Positions 1 through 10,611 of a stretch of DNA of 64,000 nt are shown in pieces (the stretch's first letter is position 1; each line of letters starts with the position of its first letter). The position numbers and the translations under genes were made by a program. The notes below the pieces were generated by a model that was given only the letters and a program-made list of their open reading frames with translations, ran no database searches and was not told the DNA's origin. The stretch is from Salvator merianae (lineage: Eukaryota > Chordata > Lepidosauria > Squamata > Teiidae). The stretch covers positions 43,816,522 to 43,880,521 of the forward strand of contig QVOM02000025.1 of NCBI GenBank assembly GCA_003586115.2, written 5' to 3'.

Positions 1-3000
1 CCAAAGACAATGCACATTTTTAAAGCAATATGTAAAAAGATAAGAGTTGTATATCATTACTTTACATGAGAAATAAACCTAAAAATTAATAAATACCTGT
101 ACAGTACTTAGATTATATCCACAAAATGACCACAGAAGCTACGATAAGACCACTAAGCTACCACTGTAGATCTTTGAGGCACAATTGTTAAATGCTGCAC
201 AAAATCAACAGTTTCATGAATTTTTAAAACTGAAATCACTAAAAGTGTCCTAAATGAAGTAATTTTATGGGTGAGTGAAATAAAGTAGAACTAGCAGAGG
301 ATTTTCTGAACTGTATCAGACTGCTCTTCATATTTTTAAAAACAAGTTTCCAAGCTCAGTGGTGGTCCATGGGTTAGAACTGCAGAGAATGAAGAGAAAG
401 GCTTGGGTTGGGAGTCCTGCTTTGCCATCTATAAATCATTCTTTGATATACAGCAGATCAAAGCACAGTATGGGGATATGAAAGTGAGGCTTCTAGGAAG
501 TGCATCTGCCCCACAGCTCTGCACTCCTAATCTGCAGACTGTTGCTGTCAAAACTACTAGCAAACGTCTTTAGACTGTAATCTTGTTAGCGCTTCAAGAG
601 CGCAGCCTTGCATTATACGTAGCAAATGGAACTAGAGAACAACATAGAGTAGGATGGATACCAAACACAGGCTGTGTTCACATGCAGTAAAAAATAATAA
701 TAAAAACACCTCTGAGTTGGCTCAGACACTGCTTAGACATGGTTCATAAGTAGGATCGTTCACATGCCAGTCTGTCCCTCCCCATCATGAACATACTAAC
801 CTAGAAAAGGCAGATTAGAAGTGAGATGCGAACATGAGGGCCCCATGCTATTGTTTCTAAGGCTCTTCTGAGCCACTTTTTTGCTGCATGGGAATGTAGC
901 CAATGACTCAAAAGCACACTTGGTGAGGGGGCGAGGTTATCTGGAGAAATCAAATCTCCAGGTTCTAAACCTCATTTCTCCCATAACTGACAGTAGGATG
1001 GATCCCTCATCCTGGGTTTTGGAAAAATCAGAAGATTTTCCAGGCAGTCTCAATGGGGATGTGATTAGTAGAAAATATGTATACAAATTTCAGAACAACT
1101 TTGCCTGGAGGACACTAGAGATAGCTGACAGAGACCCTTTTTCCAAATATAGAACAATTCCTCATCTAAGGATTTTGAGAAAGATGTATTAAAAGAATAA
1201 AGGATGGCAATGAATAATTTTGGGAGGATATCTCAAAGGCAAGTGACTGGCCAATCAATTTTGCTATACACCTTCTAAGCTGCCTTCTGCATGAATGTGG
1301 TATAGGAAGTTATGTAGAATTTTAAGCTGGATTTCATCCAACTTTCTCATGATGTCAGGCAGTGTTTCGTGTTGTCAACTGACTTGAGTGAAGTGGTGTT
1401 AAGTCTTACTTCAGTGTCTGCCCACAGTGATGGGCCAGATAAAAACTATCAGCAGAGACTTGAGGACTGAGACCTTTGGGATGGCAGGAACAGGCCAAGG
1501 ACCTGGCTGGATCTCTCTTTTGGTCCCTATGAATCATAGCTTGGTCCACAGTGGTCCAAAAAGCAATCTAGAAGGATCAAATGGAGACTTTCAAAATGAA
1601 CCATCTCCACTTCTGCTGCATCCTAGAAGTGATTCCTGGGCTACCACCTAATCACCGTAAAATGAAAATAATTTAATCCTAATTCCTGGGGTCCAGAATT
1701 AGTTATAGGACTTGTTCCAGATTAATCTGGGGCTGGGGCTGCATAGTCATAAAATGGCTGCTTGAAAAGGGCCAGGAGGGTCCAGCAAATGTACATTGCC
1801 TTACCCATCAGGCCTGCAGCCCACCTCAGATAGCACCCTTGAAGGTGACCTATTTGCAAACTGGAAAAAACAATGCCTGCCACCTTCATTTGCCACTGTC
1901 ATCACCATGCAGACAGATGGCAGGGGCAGGGGCAACTTCCTTGCCCCATCCTTTGGCCAACCCCTTTAAGGGCCAGACAGAAAATGGTCCTCATTTTTGG
2001 GCCATTTCCTGTTCATCCCTTAATGGCACTGACATAAACTTCAAAGGCAATGAACATTTGTTCCCTGACTCTGAGGGAAGAGGGGAAGATCCTGGTCTGA
2101 GGATGGTGTGCCTCCGACCTCTGTGGTTGAGCAAGGCACTTTCGTTCCTCAGGCACCCCTTTTCACCACTGTGTGGAGGCAGCCAAGCTCATCTTAAAGG
2201 AGCAGACTCGTAAAATGGGAATAGCCCCAGAGGCTTAGGTAGCAGTGAGTGACTTTCAATGACTTCATCTGTTTTCTGTGACCATTTTGTTGCTGAGTTT
2301 ATAGATTAAACTCCTTGGATTCTACGAGGATAGATAAGTTTTGCTTTTAAATTATGTACAGCAGCGAGAAGCTCATGAAGAAATAGAGCATAACATTATT
2401 CCTGTCAAAAACACATTTGCGAAGCTGATAAACAATTAGCTTTGCTGAAGCCTTCTCTACGAGAGGACATTTTAACTATAATGGTACTAAGACTGTTTAT
2501 TTGATGCTGAAGATTTTTTTATACTGCCCTACGTTGAAAAGTTAAGACGGTGAAATTAAGGCTCTGAGTGCACCTGTGTTATTCTACACACTGGAAGATG
2601 CTCTAGTTCACAAAGTTCATTCCCAAAGATCCTGATTCACTAAGGTTCCATATTATCCCTCCCCAAATCTATTGTTTACAGTGGAGTTTTGGCAATCTCA
2701 GTCTATTCTTTGCCCCATAATTCAGTTTGCAGCTTCAGTGTTTGCTGTCCAGACTATGAGAGGTGGAGTTTGGGCTTTCCCAGAGAAAAGACGATGTTCC
2801 TTACTTTTTTCTCCTTTCAGCTACCCAGTCATAGTCATTGCTCCATTGAAAGGGTCTTTATCATATCATTAAGCAGTGCCATGTCCTCTCCTATGGGACA
2901 TACTGGCTACAGGTTTAATGTCCCTGATAACCTTCCTCGGGTGCACAAAACTGTGTTTGGGCTTTGCCCTCTAGTTTAAAATTTGAAATATACTGAAGGA

Positions 3001-3060
3001 CATGAGAAGGACTCCACCACTCCTCATAGGGAATTCCATATAAACAAAAACTGGCATTAT
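1..3060. other. Unique or unrecognised noncoding DNA
   Basis: I see no gene, exon or confident repeat in this stretch. The open frames in it are short, start at random ATGs, and show neither domain-like composition nor convincing splice context. Around 668 there is a GGCTGTGTTCACATGC string resembling the ends of MITEs found further right, but I could not find a partner end. Composition is ordinary AT-rich vertebrate intergenic or intronic DNA. Confidence 0.5.
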
Positions 3061-3066
3061 TGCAAA

Positions 3067-3092
3067 AATAAATAAATAAATAAATAAATAAA
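3067..3092. repeat. (AAAT)n microsatellite
   Basis: About six AAAT units in a row. Runs of this kind in this window often mark the 3' tails of CR1/L2-type LINEs (compare 62665-62690), but no clear LINE body precedes this one. Confidence 0.8.
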
Positions 3093-3278
3093 ATTGGGAG
3101 GGGCAGAAGACATCAAGTACAACTATGCTACATACATGCATGTGTATCAGGGACGCTGCAGCAGATGGACAAGAAGAAATTGACTCATTATCTTCCGGTA
3201 AAGCAAAAATGGCACTATGGCACTGTCTTGGGGATGTGTGGAGACACGGGGCATGTCCTACCCAATCAAGAAAGCCTA

Positions 3279-3971
3279 GGGGTGTGCACGAAGGCACTTT
3301 TCCCCTTTCGCTTTGCATTCCTGCGAAGCTACGGGGCTTCGTTTTCGCACGAAAAAATATGTGCGAAAATGAAGCCCTTCGCCTTTGCAGCGAAGATTTT
3401 CGCCGCAACCGGAAGCAGAGAAATCAAGGCGGAGGAAAGATCCTTCGCCTTGATTTCTCTGTTTCCGATGGCGTTCGCCTCTCTCTCATTCCCCCCCCCC
3501 CAGTCTGTCAGTGTGCGCGTGGGACTGACAGACTAGGGGGAATGAGAGACAGCGAGTGGGAGAGGAGGGAGATCAGCAAAAGGAAGGGATTCCCTTCCTT
3601 TGCGTTGATTTCCCTCCTCTCCTCTCACTGCCTGACTCAGCCAGCGGGAGAGGAGAGATTCCCTTCCTTTCGCTGATCGCCCTCCTCTCCCGCCGGCTGA
3701 GTCAGGCGGCGAGAGGAGAGGAGGGCAATCAACGCAAAGGAAGGGATTCCCTTCCTTTCGCTGATCTCCCTCCTCCCCCGCTCGCTGTCTCTCATTTCCC
3801 CTAGGGGATGAGACAGGGGCAAATTGTGAAGGTCCCGAAATGCATCGAAAATTGAGGGACCGTCGCAATTCGAATTTTGTGATCTTTGTTGCCCTTCGCA
3901 TTCTATGCGAAGGGAACAAAATCACGAAATTCGACGAAAATCCGAGTGGCACGAAACTTCGTGCACACCCC
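3279..3971. mobile_element. Non-autonomous hAT-like DNA transposon, foldback type, 693 bp
   Basis: The element is bounded by perfect 15-bp terminal inverted repeats: GGGGTGTGCACGAAG at the left end and its complement CTTCGTGCACACCCC at the right. It is GC- and CpG-rich compared with its flanks and full of TTCG/CGAA motifs near both ends (subterminal repeats, as in hAT elements). The core (about 3536-3806) is an imperfect nested inverted repeat: the segment beginning GGGGAATGAGAGACAGCGAG pairs with the segment ending GCTGTCTCTCATTTCCCC, with GGAAGGGATTCCCTTCC blocks repeated inside. No transposase is encoded. Overlapping open frames here (156, 183 and 123 codons) are by-products of the palindrome. 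Target duplications were not evident, so the superfamily call rests on the ends only. Confidence 0.75.
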
Positions 3972-6900
3972 AGCACTCCAACACTGTAAAGGAGAGCCAG
4001 CAAGATTAATCACAGACTTGTGGTAATCTTGTCCATCTCTTTCTCATTCATTCTCTGCTTGTTTGCCGTGGCCAATCTAGTCTCGACTGTTTTTTTTGGG
4101 TCTCTCTTTCTCTCACACACACTCTAGCAAGTAGCTGAGCTGACATTTGACCTGCACACTCTGTTGTTCCATCCTCTCCTCCAGCCACTTCTTGCCTCTT
4201 CCCGTCTTAGCACAATGTCAGTTCCATGGTAGGCAATGCAATCCATTTCAATCGAGTAATGGAGCTGAGATTCTGTCGCGCTCTAGCGCAAGTCAATCTC
4301 CTGCACAAATCTAGGGATCTGGTTGCGAAAGAATGGCAAAATATCTGCAAATGCAAAACTCAGCTTGGATAACTATGATAGCCCAGCTGTCAACTCACAC
4401 ACCCAGGAACCATACCAGCTCATATCAAAGCCTGTACTGAGCATATATTGTCAGCACATATAGTGCTTTCTTGAAGTTTGCAACATTCTGTCATCTGTTC
4501 TCTTTTCTAGTCCTTTCTGACTGTGGCCAGCATCTGTATTCCATAAAACTTTCAGAATGCATTCCTGTCTACTGCTAAGTCTGAGAATTGATGAGAATGA
4601 GGCCCAAATGGACATCATCATACTGGCACATCAGCTGTGAGCTACAGATATTTGCAGCCATAGCAGTATCTGCCCTTTAGCATTTCCTTTTACTTTTAGT
4701 ATTGTTTTAAATGAAATAACCAGAACAAGCACACAGTGCATCAAAACCAATAAAGAAGTGGTTGAGATAAGCCAGAAATTCAGGAAGTCTTTATACATTG
4801 ATACTTCTTATTTAATGTAAAAACTGTAATGTCACAACTGACCACCAGTGGCACTGTAGCTCAGCTTTAAGTGGTTTCAAGCCACAGTACTGGAATGTAA
4901 TGTAAGCTCATCTGTCCTATTATTACTGGAAATGTTGGTATGACAACAGCCAGACAATCATGAAAGGTTTTATAGTCAATTGGGTACATCTATACTTCCT
5001 TTATTTTCATTTTCAGCAACTGTAAGTGACTGTAAAAGCTGTAAGTGCTTGTAAACATCCCTTTAACATGCAGAAGTTTGAAGTAAGAAAGCAATCACAA
5101 AGCAGAGTCCAAAGTCAAGAGCTGATTGTCAGGCTGAATCAGAGCCAAGGAGTCTAGTTAAATAGCAGCAGCAGACACAGATGAGATACCTGTGCCTCAA
5201 ATCAGAGGCAGGCAAAGTGGTGAAGGCGGAGAGTTCAGTTGTCACAGGCCTGTAGGAAGAAATACAGGAGGACTCTAGAAAGTCCAATTTGGATAGACAG
5301 ACACAGTAATAGCAAAGGTGGCAGCTGTTTGTAGGCAGACGTTAGCGTTTGACCTTGATGTCCGAAAGACTGCTAAGATTTAGGCTGCCTCTGCACAATG
5401 GTATAAAGGCAAGGCTGGAATGTTTGCTCCAGCTCCAGAGCCGAGAGGCCCTGCAGTCACCTGCCCCATGCCTCCTAGCCTTTGCAAACTCCACAGTTTT
5501 CCTTCTCCAGCTTCATAGTTTCCACTAGGCCCCATTAAGGGATGCACAAGAAATGATGCTAGAAGTGGGTGACTTTCTGTGCATTGCATAATGAGGCCAA
5601 GATGGAGAATGAGCAAGCACATCTATTGCCACTGTCTCTTTGCATATGGCAGCAGAAGCGAATGAGAGAGGCATGCACCATTGGAGAGGGACTTCCCAGT
5701 CTACAAAGAGGGAGAGAGACTTCACAGTCTACAAAGGGTTGTCTGAGAGTGCTTTCTCTCTTCAGAGGCAGGTGGCAGACCTGATCAGTGTGGTAGGATG
5801 TGGCTGCTCCCCAGCATTGAAGACAGGGAGGGGGTGATGTCCACTACATAAAGATGTTCCCCATCTTGGAGATGCAACCTTAGTGAATCCTGGATTGTTG
5901 TTTTAACTATAAAGTGATGCTTGAATGTCTGTATCAGAGTTCTGTCTCCAAATTATGACTCTTGCTTTCTTTGCAGCAATCATGTGCTATTCTTTCTCCC
6001 TCCTCTGGAGCAACAAGCTAGCTTGATTGTAGGTTTTTGATTGTTCTGCTTTGTCCAAGTCAATGTTAAAGAAATTTCCTATCCTCAACCTGCATTTTCT
6101 TGCCCAGCCTTTTCTGAATGCAAGTAAACTATAATAATAAAAAAATCCAATCTTATTTGATACTTTTGCAATTAATTCTTGTGGATGCCACTCAGTTATT
6201 TAATCGACAGGTATGGTGAAATGACCCACAGATTCTTCATAAGAGGAGGCTATAGTAGGAAGAGTATGAAGTTGAGAATGCTTTCCTGATATTTTGCACG
6301 ACAAAGAAGGATCCTGAGTGCTAACACTTAAGGTTTCCTGAAGTAGGTTCATAAATGTCAAACCTGTGATTCCTGTGCATAGCATATGCTGTGAGGTGGA
6401 AGCAGGCTCTCTTATAATCATGGGTGATTCACTGAACAATTTCTTACAATCATAAATGAATCACTAGAGGTATGCTGTATTGTGTTATTAAACATACAGC
6501 ACAAAGAATATCAGTTTAACCCCTAATAAAGGCATTGTCTTCAAAACTGTCAGTTTTATGCTGATGAAACAATGGCAAGGTCTCCATAGGGTCTTAAGGG
6601 TGCTGTGGGATCCCACTGATGGTGCACAGGCTGGACATCTGCATACCCGTGTGCTTCCAGGGCACAAGATATGCATGATCCTGCATCTTGGGAGCATTCA
6701 CTGGGCCATAAGCACTTGGTAGAGCACCATATGGCCACAGTGATGGGAAGATCTTCCATGGTGCTTCCCATAGCTCTCCCCCTTCAACACTGTCCACATT
6801 TACTGTGGTCATTTCTGCAAAAAGCCTCATTGGAAGCATCAAGCTGGGGAATAAAAGTTCCCTGGCTTTGAGGATCCCGTTGCCAGGGTCAGTGGCAGGT

Positions 6901-7018
6901 GAAGGCAATTGTTAGTGTGGCAGTTGGAGATTGCTGAAGAAGGGTCCTCTGATTACTGCACAGCTTCTGCCATCAAGCCAGACCTGCCAATGTTACTATT
7001 TCTGAAAAAAATAGAGAC
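3972..7018. other. Noncoding DNA with no clear gene
   Basis: No exon or confident transposon is recognised. Around 6820-6890 a run resembling GGAATAAAAGTTCCCTGGCTTTG recalls the centre of the 484-bp MITE family (20694-21177), so about 6590-6900 may be an old copy, but the ends are not recognisable. At 5381 a GGCTGCCTCTGCACAATGG string looks like a MITE end without a partner. Confidence 0.4.
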
Positions 7019-7021
7019 TAA

Positions 7022-7132
7022 CATCCAGATGTCACTTACTTATTCTGCTACATTTGGATATTCCAGAATTCCCATGCTTTATTCCAGAAACTCAAATATA
7101 TCAGAGTAAGTAAGCGATGTCTGGATGCAGCC
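7022..7132. mobile_element. Palindromic MITE (about 111 bp)
   Basis: The whole unit is an imperfect palindrome. The right end reads (reverse strand) GGCTGCATCCAGACATCG, CTTACTTACTC, then ATTTGAG; the left arm reads CATCCAGATGTCACTTACTTATTC. The left arm lacks the outermost GGCTG. TAA flanks both sides (7019-7021 and 7133-7135), consistent with a 3-bp target duplication of PIF/Harbinger type. Fragments of the same family lie at 9457, 12554 and 60286. Confidence 0.75.
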
Positions 7133-7177
7133 TAACAGAGAGAAAGAAATTGGGTAGCATGAGCTTTTGTAGTCTCT

Positions 7178-8000
7178 GGGTGTGATCAGCTATTTTGGTC
7201 GACTTCCGGTTGCATGGAAGCTGCGGCATTCATAAAGCTCTTTGGGAAAGTCACCTCTGTGCCTCTCTGAGGCTGCCTGGGTTGGCTCTTCTATATTTGG
7301 CTTTTCTGTGTTTTCGGGTCACTTTGGGGAGCACCTCAACAAATCAGAGCCTTGCAAGAACCCATGGGACAATAGCACAAGAAGGGAGGGGGCGAGTGAG
7401 CTCTTGCCCACACGGGGAAACTTTTCAAACTCCCTGCCTTCTGTACATAAAAAAAGACTTTAGTAATGAGGTGTGGGAGAAAGCCTCTCACTACTAAAGT
7501 CCAGTGTGCTTTTTTAATTACAGAAGGCAAGGGGTTGACAAATATCTCCCTCCTCTTTTCTCCCTGTGCCGGCAAATCTCTCCCTCCACTTAGTTAAAAG
7601 CTTCAGTTCAACTGAGGCATCCACTTCCTGGCTCTCTGTAGAAGCAGTTTCCATTCAAGTCCGTAACTGCCAGGGTTTTTCCCTTTCCAAAGGAAACGTC
7701 TCCCTCTCTGCCCTCTGCTCTGGTTCCCTGAGGCATCAGTGAACCGGAGAATAAGGGAAATGGTGAACTGGGAGACAATGAGAAAAACCTGGCAGTTAAG
7801 GAGTTAAGGACTTGCAAAACCTCTTCAGCAAAGAGGTGGGGAGTGGCCAATCAGTGAGCAGCTCTCTTTGCAGGCTGCGAGTTAGATTGGTGAATTTGCT
7901 TATCGGTAAGTGCATGTGGAAGGCCTTTTTCCTGTGCACCCAGGAATTATTGGCTCATTTTATGCAGGCAATTTTAAAAATCTCTAGTCTGAACACAGCC
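7178..8000. mobile_element. Possible 0.8-kb non-autonomous DNA transposon
   Basis: The left end GGGTGTGATCAGCT and the right end (reverse strand) GGCTGTGTTCAGACT form short imperfect inverted repeats related to the ends of the adjacent MITE at 8043-8251. The interior is moderately GC-rich with no coding capacity that I recognise. It contains a short inverted pair around 7455-7500 (GACTTTAGTAATGAG against CTCACTACTAAAGTC). No target duplication was identified, so the boundaries are tentative. Confidence 0.45.
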
Positions 8001-8042
8001 TAAACCTACTTCATTATCTATGAAAGCTCTTTCTCTCTGTTA

Positions 8043-8251
8043 GGCTGTGTTCAGATATAACAAAAGGAGTGTGGTGCCTCATAGAGATAGTGTGTGGCAC
8101 TCATATTCCCAAATCTTCTCCAATCCACCTTTTCTAGTATAGAATATTCATGAGAAAGGGGAGGGGCAAACTGATGTGTGAATGATCCCATCTTGAAGCT
8201 GTCTTTGAGCCACCTCAGAGATGCTTTTTTTGTGTGGGTCTGATCACAGCC
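8043..8251. mobile_element. MITE with GGCTGTGTTCAGA ends (209 bp)
   Basis: The left end GGCTGTGTTCAGA and the right end (reverse strand) GGCTGTGATCAGA are inverted repeats differing at one position. The interior (for example TAGAATATTCATGAG, GAGCCACCTCAGAG) reappears at 57461-57690, where a second copy lies truncated beside another transposon. No target duplication is clear. Confidence 0.65.
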
Positions 8252-8262
8252 TTCATCTCAAA

Positions 8263-8543
8263 GGGCCTGTTCGCACTTTGTGCTAGCAAGCGTCAGGGAT
8301 GCTTGCTAGCAGAGTGCTTCTACACTTTGTGGAGGCTCTTGTGACTCACAGTAAAGTGTGTTTGCTGTGCGACACTTGCAGTCGCATGGCAGCAGCCAGA
8401 TGCTTCTCATTGCACTACGAATGCTGGTAGCCTGCTGAAGGTAAGTACTAGGGCCACACCGTGTGGTGTCCACGCTACATAGTCCATACCACCATAGAAC
8501 AGGATAATTAGCCTGTTCTACAGTGGTAAATGAGAAAAGGCCC
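8263..8543. mobile_element. MITE of the GGGCCTTTTCGCACTT family, copy 1 (281 bp)
   Basis: It starts GGGCCTGTTCGCACTTTGTGC and ends with the complement of GGGCCTTTTC. The interior carries motifs shared with the larger copies at 28439, 37364, 47535, 48350 and 52251, such as GAATGCTGGTAGCCTGC and AACAGGATAATTA. It is internally deleted relative to the copies of about 430 bp. Non-coding; presumably mobilised in trans by a transposase encoded elsewhere. Confidence 0.75.
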
Positions 8544-9184
8544 TAAGGTGTTTGTAGACTTCCCTTGCTTCCTGATCCAGGCTAACACAGCTATGTTTTT
8601 GAATTCTAGCCCCATGAAAATGTCCAATTATTGTTTTTTAAAAGTGACGACACCCCTGAAAAGATAAAGTCCCCAAAACAAATTAAAAAGGGAGTGAGCT
8701 TAAAAGGCCAAACATGTCAAATGGTTATAATCAATTCTCTCCTGATGAGTGATTGATGGATAAGGCTTTCCAGTTACCCAACTTCCTAAGTGTTATAAAT
8801 AAAGCTATATAAGACTATGGCAGTGGATTGTTACTTCCAATGATCGATATCACAAGATACAAAGTAAGCAGTGACTCCACTCAGGCAGTGGGGTATGGGG
8901 GACCACTGAAGTGTTAATTAACCATTTGGCTTTGAAATGGTACAGCTTCATTGAATTGTGGAAAAAAGCACAGCTCACAAATGTTGAAGCTTTATGGTGA
9001 ATTACCACTTATCCCTCTCCTGCGCTTCATTACACTAGCAGTAATGGCTGGGTGTGTGCTTGTATGCCATTATAAAATGACATGGCGAAGGACTGCTATT
9101 TCTTTTAACACAGGGATATACAGAGTCATTTTACTAAAGCTATGCAAGTATGGACTAGAAAGAACTCCTCAAAAGGCAGCTGTA

Positions 9185-9235
9185 TACAGTGCCTTAAGTT
9201 TCTTAATGAAAGAAAGGCAGGATAGAAATATATAA
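9185..9235 (+). mobile_element. CR1/L2-type LINE 3' tail remnant
   Basis: The segment ending AAAGGCAGGATAGAAATATATAAAAT matches the terminal motif of the LINE at 62220-62690 (GGGCAGGATAGAAATAC followed by AAAT repeats). Only the last tens of bases can be recognised. Confidence 0.5.
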
Positions 9236-9249
9236 AATCAGTTAGCTCT

Positions 9250-9456
9250 ACACGAGAAGATAAGATTCACTAGAAAAGACCCTGATGCTGGAAAACATTG
9301 AAGGCAAAAGGACAAGGGGATGGCCAGAAGATGAGATGCTTAGATAGTTTAATGGAGACAATGAACATGAACTTGGGCAGACTTTGGGAGTCAGTGAAGG
9401 ATGGACAGGCCTGATCTGCTGTGGTTCATGGGTCACAAAGAGTTGGACATGACTAA
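9250..9456 (+). mobile_element. BovB (RTE clade) LINE, 3' end
   Basis: This is the extreme 3' end of the BovB reverse-transcriptase ORF and its tail. It shows the family landmarks in order: GACCCTGATGCTGG (9280s), ATTGAAGGCAAAAGGA, GAGATGCTTAGAT, ATGGAGACAATGAACATGA, GGGAGTCAGTGAAGGATGGA, then the terminal GTTCATGGGTCACAAAGAG and TTGGACATGACTA. BovB is abundant in squamates and ruminants and is the textbook case of horizontally transferred LINEs, so this piece argues for a squamate host given the other repeats. It is 5'-truncated, as most copies are. The sequence directly after it is a half-MITE. Confidence 0.88.
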
Positions 9457-9512
9457 CATTCAGACATCACTTATCTATTCCGTTATATTTGGATATTCTG
9501 GAATAAAGCATG
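9457..9512. mobile_element. Half copy of the palindromic MITE (see 7022-7132)
   Basis: CATTCAGACATCACTTATC followed by TATTTGGATATTCTGGAATAAAGCATGG matches one arm of the 111-bp palindromic MITE. The other arm is absent. It abuts the 3' end of the BovB copy without a visible spacer. Confidence 0.65.
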
Positions 9513-9538
9513 GATACATCAGTTGCTTAAATCACTTA

Positions 9539-10611
9539 GGCCGCGGTCGGACATCGTCAATGTAATCCATATAGAAGAGTACACGCAGTGAATTCGTCTT
9601 CTGGTCATTCCCACAGTTACAATTTAACACGGAGTCAATTCGTACTTGCTCGTTCCCACACTGATATTTCCCGTGCTTGGCAGTACCCTTTCTGCCTCCA
9701 CCCCTCATCAAATTCTCCTCCCTATGCAGTCAGCGATTGGCTGCAGTCCCAACGTTCAAACCTTGACGTCACAGGGGCGGGAAAGTCAAGCTCCGTTCTC
9801 TGCATGTCCCCACTGCTGCCTCAGAACATGGATTAACTTGGCAGCATTACTAGTCATTCGCCATTTGCTCCTCCCTGCAGCCTCTGTCTACCGAAGCAGA
9901 ACTTAAAAACTACGTTCACTTTAAAACTATGAACTTTAAAAAACTAAGCTTTTGAAATGCGCAGTTCTGCTATCCTGCTGTTTCACTTTAACTAAGCTTT
10001 TGAAATGCGCACTTCTGCTATCCTGCTGATTCACTTTAGCGCAACTGCGCAATTTAAAAGTAGCGGGAGAGGTGCATAACAAAGGGAAAAAGTGGGGAGG
10101 GAACGTGGGGGGGCTCTACTATTTTTAACTGTGTGCTGACCAGGCAAAACTCCAAACAGGCGCAGTTTATTTTTTCCTTTAAAGAGCAGACGGAAGTGGA
10201 GAAAGCCTTTAATTTCTTCCTGGCAGGACCGCAGCTTAGCGAAGAAGGAGGACGATTTCTTTTCCCCTGGCAGCGAGGGAAGGGGGGATAATGGAGGCAG
10301 AGGAAACTAATGTGCTTCCTGCCCACCCACAAAGTCTGTCATTGGACGGCACAAAATGGGGATCCCTCCCTCTGCACGCCCCCCAAAAACAGTATGGTCC
10401 CTCTCAAATAATCGCTTTCCCCGTGCCCACAGCACAAAGTAAAGCGCGCTAGCGATCTGGAACGGCATGAGAGTTCATTAAATCCGAAGACAAAGTAATC
10501 CGGATTTCGCCAATTTAATCCATAAAAATTACGGAACGGCAAGATCATGTCGGGACAGCGGGAACTGAAGACAGCCTGTAAACTGATTAAATGCCCTGTC
10601 GGAATGCAGCC
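9539..10611. mobile_element. 1.07-kb non-autonomous DNA transposon carrying a promoter-like module, copy A
   Basis: The ends are imperfect inverted repeats: GGCCGCGGTCGGACATCG at the left and (reverse strand) GGCTGCATTCCGACAGGG at the right. A second, inverted copy occupies 55888-57460, which confirms both boundaries by homology. The element is CpG-rich and non-coding. It has two tandem 48-bp units starting ACTAAGCTTTTGAAATGCGC (9943-9990 and 9991-10038). Within 9736-9784 there is an ATTGG (inverted CCAAT), a full CRE palindrome TGACGTCA and GGGGCGGGAAA, matching GC-box and E2F consensus. Flanks are TTA and TTC, so no clean duplication is seen. Confidence 0.8.
9736..9784 (+). promoter_or_regulatory. 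CCAAT / CRE / GC-box (E2F-like) cluster inside a transposon
   Basis: ATTGG (9736-9740), TGACGTCA (9764-9771) and GGGGCGGGAAA (9774-9784) occur within 49 bp. These match the consensus sites for NF-Y, CREB/ATF, and Sp1 or E2F. The homologous segment of copy B (57215-57250, inverted) keeps CCAAT but has TGAAGTCA in place of the CRE and lacks the GC box. Binding or promoter activity is inference. Confidence 0.5.

Noticed and set aside
3125..4003. Open frames of 123-183 codons on both strands
   Set aside because: They lie within the palindromic core of the hAT-like element and arise from its repeated, stop-poor GC-rich blocks. No transposase motifs.
8441..8455. GAAG|GTAAGT strong donor
   Set aside because: It lies within a MITE with no upstream exon evidence; treated as a chance splice-like motif.
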